The notes under the pieces: generated by a model
Told to the model about the DNA's origin: nothing
What the model saw: the letters and a program-made list of their open reading frames with translations, nothing else
The model's database searches: none
In this document: positions 5,768-7,946 of the stretch, piece after piece
Position numbering within the stretch: position 1 is the first letter of the stretch
Layout of the letters: every line of letters starts with the position of its first letter
Position numbers and translations under genes: made by a program
Assembly (NCBI GenBank): GCA_034440515.1
Contig: JAWXCF010000098.1
Location: 1 to 7,946 of the forward strand
Origin: JAWXCF01 sp034440515
Lineage (GTDB): Bacteria > Bacteroidota > Bacteroidia > CAILMK01
DNA length: 7,946 bases
Direction: 5' to 3'

Positions 5768-6376
5768 TTACGGTGACTGCTTCCGGCTCGAAAGCCAGCG
5801 AAGCAAAGCTAAAACCATTAGAAATGGGATACCATACCGCAGAATATCAGGTAGGAATCTGCTAATCAATTGCTGATCAGTGCCTGAGATTCCTGCACTA
5901 CCACGACTGAAAATGTCGTAACAGTACACTGCCACAGAACCTACCTTGAACAGGAAGAAGAAACTTGCCGCCACCAGAAGGTCGCCTAAAAATTCCTTAG
6001 CCTTGCCTTTACCAGGGATTGTATCCATGGGAAGAGCAAAGAGGTAACCTACAGCCCCAACGATGAATTGACCATATTGAATGATCTCGTGGAGGAAGGG
6101 TTGTTCTGGGACAAACTGTAACCCAGTAACTCCCATACGGCTGAAGTACAACCCACGAACTCCTGCAAGGAATAGGGTACTCAGTGCCAGAAGCACGTAG
6201 ACCGTCCAGAACAACTTACGACTTTGGGTGAGGCTAACAAAAACATTATTCACCGATTGCCGCAAATCAAATGTTCTGACACTCTTTGCGCCAGTTGACT
6301 TGGGTGTGCGAAGTTTCTTCCATTGGTCAATGATTGACTGTCTGACGTCGGGTAAACTCAAGCGTGCATTAGCCAT
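5768..6376 (-). CDS. Four-helix membrane protein, 202 residues, unknown function
   Basis: I do not recognise the family. Residues 1-54 are polar and basic (KKLRTPKSTGAKSVR) and probably cytoplasmic. Membrane helices lie at about 55-73, 98-116, 130-153 and 176-194, followed by a short basic tail (SSRKQSP). By the positive-inside rule both ends are cytoplasmic. The loop at 154-175 is Gly/Ser-rich and would be outside, while 117-129 (DTIPGKGKAKE) is basic and inside. The start is secure: a perfect AAGGAGG (6388-6382) sits five bases before the ATG. It is a single-gene unit with its own extended -10 promoter, structured leader and terminator. Its G+C is higher than that of the propeller, protease and kinase genes. 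Expression is likely strong. Pore or scaffold roles are possible but nothing in the sequence decides. Confidence 0.88.
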   Translation of the reverse strand: MANARLSLPDVRQSIIDQWKKLRTPKSTGAKSVRTFDLRQSVNNVFVSLTQSRKLFWTVYVLLALSTLFLAGVRGLYFSRMGVTGLQFVPEQPFLHEIIQYGQFIVGAVGYLFALPMDTIPGKGKAKEFLGDLLVAASFFFLFKVGSVAVYCYDIFSRGSAGISGTDQQLISRFLPDILRYGIPFLMVLALLRWLSSRKQSP

Positions 6377-6476
6377 TATGGCCTCCTTGTTTTATATGCC
6401 GGAGCTTGAAGGTTATCCCTCAAGTTCCGGCATATTGTCTTTCTCTGTTAATGAACAAGTTCACGAAGAACTTATA
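6377..6476 (-). promoter_or_regulatory. Structured 5' leader of the four-helix membrane protein gene
   Basis: The predicted transcript opens with hairpin AAGTTC-TTCGT-GAACTT (6473-6457). A single-stranded stretch ACAGAGAAAGACA (6448-6436) follows. Next comes a long perfect stem with 16 pairs including one G-U (6435-6420 with 6409-6394), whose 10-base loop can form two more G-C pairs. Only five bases separate its foot from the AAGGAGG (6388-6382), so it could control ribosome access. No T run follows, so it is not a terminator on this strand. I do not recognise a known riboswitch. Confidence 0.6.
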
Positions 6477-6481
6477 TAATA

Positions 6482-6510
6482 ATTATACCACTTTTAAGCG
6501 CTGTCATCAA
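6482..6510 (-). promoter_or_regulatory. Strong extended -10 promoter
   Basis: On the minus strand, -35 TTGATG (6510-6505), a 17-base spacer and -10 TATAAT (6487-6482), preceded by TGG, an extended -10 (TGn). This is the best promoter in the window. It drives the four-helix membrane protein gene with a leader of about 100 bases. Confidence 0.8.
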
Positions 6511-6582
6511 CAATTGGGGTCAAATTACGAGAAACAAAATACTATAGGAAAATGGCAAAAAATGCTATGTGGACTATAACAA

Positions 6583-6622
6583 CAGCTAGTCTTAGCTGAT
6601 ATCCTTCCAATAAGGATTTTAA
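6583..6622 (+). other. Two adjacent hairpins in the intergenic region
   Basis: CAGCTA-GTCT-TAGCTG (6583-6598) and ATCCTT-CCAAT-AAGGAT (6601-6617), two bases apart. The second is followed by TTTTAATCTATT, which resembles a weak plus-strand terminator although no plus-strand gene precedes it. They may end a short RNA that starts near 6548 (possible -10 TACTAT, no good -35). Confidence 0.3.
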
Positions 6623-6668
6623 TCTATTAAAATATCATCTATACTATTAATAAGATTTAAAAACTCTC

Positions 6669-6944
6669 ATGCATTTACATTTTGACGAACCAATAGACAA
6701 AACCAAAGAAAACAGTGCAGTATTTGAATTTTTCCAAGAGGATAATAATTCTAAAATACTTAATATAAATAAAATAAGGGGCAAATCTTTAGCACACCTT
6801 ATTAAAGAAAGAAAAATAACTAAGCATTACAACAGAAAAAAGCATCTAACCCTTCAATTACATTTACTTCATGTTCTCGTAACTTTGGGTTGTGTTGTAT
6901 GTGCAGTAATGATCATTTACATACTTAGTCAAATGTCTTACTGA
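6669..6944 (+). CDS. Small tail-anchored-type membrane protein, 91 residues
   Basis: No family recognised. Residues 1-35 are polar and acidic, 38-58 strongly basic (RGKS, KERK, NRKKH), and 62-86 hydrophobic (VLVTLGCVVCAVMIIYIL), followed by a five-residue tail. This is a single-pass protein with the N-terminal domain probably in the cytoplasm. Upstream in frame there is a stop at 6651 and no better start. No Shine-Dalgarno is seen; a possible promoter is TTTTAA (6617) / TATACT (6640-6645) with a 17-base spacer, giving a nearly leaderless message. AT-rich codon use matches the kinase gene, which it meets tail to tail with a 7-base overlap (6938-6944). The ordered charge and helix pattern favours a real gene. 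Confidence 0.6.
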   Translation: MHLHFDEPIDKTKENSAVFEFFQEDNNSKILNINKIRGKSLAHLIKERKITKHYNRKKHLTLQLHLLHVLVTLGCVVCAVMIIYILSQMSY

Positions 6945-7486
6945 AAGCTTCCAAAATCTAACTGCTCCCCAGATATTAACCCTTCACCTACATTCTCTAA
7001 TATAAAAGCTCTAACTTGTTCTGCTAATTCTTCCAAACCTCCGTTATTTAAAAGGTAGAAGTTATATTCAATTGTTTGAGTTAGGGCATCCGCAGGATTT
7101 ACAAATCGTTCTACACCTTCTCTATCCATATGAATAGTCTGAGCGTCTGGGTATAATCTTAGTAATTTGACAATTTCATCGGGCTCCCTAATGTGCAAAA
7201 AGACAATGGAATCATCTGGAGTATTTTCTACGCTTTCGATTAAGTACCTAGTTGGCCTATCGTTATCTGCTACCATTTGCATTTTTACTTCATACATACG
7301 TAATCTCCAATAACTATCCTTAGTTACTCCATCCCAATTTTCGTTATCCTTTAAGTGTTGCTTAACTTCATCCACCGCTGAATAAGTTACTACATTTAAG
7401 TTACCCGATAAAAATAAACGGCATATATTTATAAATGTATCTTTTCCTGTACCAGCTGGACCATTAATTATGTATACCTTTTTCAT
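6938..7486 (-). CDS. P-loop kinase-like protein of the GKD (deoxynucleotide-kinase-like) type
   Basis: The 182-residue protein begins MKKVYIINGPAGTGKDTF. This is an N-terminal Walker A with Asp after Lys (G9 to D16), the GxGKD form known from phage-type deoxynucleoside-monophosphate kinases, rather than GKS/GKT. FLHIREPDEI (97-105) resembles the arginine-bearing REP segment of these kinases. YNFYLLNNGGLEELAEQV (141-158) matches the usual end of such folds, where a strand is followed by N-x-G-x-L-E-E-L. A nucleotide or small-molecule phosphotransfer role in the cytoplasm follows from the family; the substrate is not evident. The start is fixed by the position of Walker A. It lies one base after the stop of the wall-hydrolase gene, so the two are probably co-transcribed and translationally coupled; no separate ribosome site is seen. 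Confidence 0.75.
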   Translation of the reverse strand: MKKVYIINGPAGTGKDTFINICRLFLSGNLNVVTYSAVDEVKQHLKDNENWDGVTKDSYWRLRMYEVKMQMVADNDRPTRYLIESVENTPDDSIVFLHIREPDEIVKLLRLYPDAQTIHMDREGVERFVNPADALTQTIEYNFYLLNNGGLEELAEQVRAFILENVGEGLISGEQLDFGSFQ

Positions 7487-7487
7487 A

Positions 7488-7946
7488 TTATGAGTTTCTT
7501 AAATCCATTAAATTTATTCCCAATGACTTACCAAACTCGTCTATTTGCTTCATAAAAAACTTGATGCTGTTACCCCAGTTACGACATTCATCTTGAGGTC
7601 CGCAAAATGTCCCTTCCATCAAAGAAGGATTTTCCATGTAGGGCCTTCCATAACCTTCCATCAAAACTTTTGAAACTCTATCAATGGATGCTTCAAAGCT
7701 TTCAAAGTACAACCTATGCTCACCCCCACCTCCAAAACCCCAGCAGTTATGCATTTCGGCGGAAATACTATATTTACATAAATTAGTTTCGTTTCTGGCA
7801 ATAGCAATAATTGTAATGCAGTCTTTTGGTGCATTATATTGATCACATTTTTCAACAAACAGTTTCCCATAACCATATAATGGTGAATTATTAGCAAGAA
7901 AATATTGATCAAAAACATAGGCTCTCTCGTCTACTATATTTATATG
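7488..7946 (-). CDS. Lysozyme-like (glucosaminidase/transglycosylase-type) wall hydrolase, N-terminus beyond window
   Basis: The frame is open from the right edge for 152 codons to TAA at 7490-7488; the ATG at 7754 is internal, not the start. Numbering from the window edge: SPLYGYGKLFVEKCDQYN (21-38), IIAIARNETNLCKY (46-59) and NCWGFGGGG (67-75) match the order seen in lysozyme-like domains. There a helix precedes the catalytic Glu in a motif like ARxESxxGK (E53 here), followed by an N-x-W-G-x-G segment. FESFEASIDRVSKVL (81-95) and WGNSIKFFMKQI (124-135) fit the following helices. Six cysteines (34, 43, 57, 68, 115, 121) suggest an extracytoplasmic, disulfide-bonded domain. The expected action is cleavage of the peptidoglycan glycan chain, of self or of a host/prey cell. 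The export signal would lie outside the window. First gene of the pair with the kinase. Confidence 0.65.
   Translation of the reverse strand, partial: HINIVDERAYVFDQYFLANNSPLYGYGKLFVEKCDQYNAPKDCITIIAIARNETNLCKYSISAEMHNCWGFGGGGEHRLYFESFEASIDRVSKVLMEGYGRPYMENPSLMEGTFCGPQDECRNWGNSIKFFMKQIDEFGKSLGINLMDLRNS

Noticed and set aside
5381..5776. Plus-strand frame of 131 codons
   Set aside because: It runs antisense through the 43-residue gene, its promoter and the neighbouring terminator, has no ribosome site, and its ATG lies inside a repeat module.
6228..6479. Plus-strand frame of 83 codons
   Set aside because: It is antisense to the start, leader and promoter region of the four-helix membrane protein gene and has no start signals.
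7661..7918. Minus-strand frame of 85 codons
   Set aside because: It overlaps the wall-hydrolase gene in another frame; the hydrolase frame shows recognisable motifs and continues to the window edge.
1..7946. Alternative genetic code (TGA=Gly)
   Set aside because: No in-frame TGA occurs in any gene with recognisable domains, and Gly is encoded by GGN throughout.
1..7946. CRISPR array, transposase or insertion-sequence ends
   Set aside because: No regularly spaced repeats and no transposase-like protein in any frame; the 13-base inverted repeat around 5768-6376 is better explained at present by RNA pairing.

Overview
The window reads as a piece of a small, AT-rich bacterial genome. A member of the Candidate Phyla Radiation (Patescibacteria) is the best guess. 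The main reasons are a large membrane-anchored NHL-type beta-propeller protein that also carries a carboxypeptidase-regulatory-like domain, a cysteine-containing lysozyme-like wall hydrolase, several short orphan proteins and sparse gene packing. This assignment is inference; no marker gene is present. The genetic code looks standard: stops are TAA, TAG and TGA, and TGA never occurs in frame across the 1067 visible codons of the propeller gene, which argues against the TGA=Gly code of Gracilibacteria/SR1.

Layout. 1-3202 (-): a long secreted/membrane propeller gene that runs off the left edge and starts from its own promoter. 3365-3679 (+): a divergent orphan gene of 104 codons with a near-consensus promoter and a good Shine-Dalgarno. 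3719-4720 (-): a secreted SH3-domain protein with a HEISH zinc-protease motif. 4799-5127 (-): tRNA-Arg(TCT) and tRNA-Lys(CTT), separated by a spacer that holds a copy of the 5' end of tRNA-Arg. 5128-5473: a 346-base gap that holds the likely tRNA promoter and two copies of an approximately 40-base module. 5474-5605 (-): a 43-residue very basic protein, easily overlooked by gene finders. 5768-6376 (-): a four-helix membrane protein with a strong extended -10 promoter, a roughly 100-nt structured leader and a strong hairpin terminator. 6669-6944 (+): a small tail-anchored-type protein that overlaps, tail to tail, a GKD-type P-loop kinase-like gene at 6938-7486 (-). That gene follows by one base a partial lysozyme-like wall hydrolase (7488-7946, -), which runs off the right edge.

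Theme. Most of the identifiable proteins act at or outside the membrane: propeller, SH3 protease, four-helix protein, tail-anchored protein and wall hydrolase. No single pathway links them. Only the kinase and hydrolase look like an operon. Three genes (3365, 5474, 5768) are visibly richer in G+C, use CTG, CAG and CGN codons more, and have the best promoters and ribosome sites, so they form a separate, probably well-expressed class.

The most interesting structure lies outside the proteins. It comprises the duplicated module that supplies the -35 region of the tRNA promoter, a 13-nt perfect complementarity between the leader and the terminator of the 202-residue membrane protein, a palindrome over the promoter of the 43-residue protein, and the 5' tRNA-Arg fragment.
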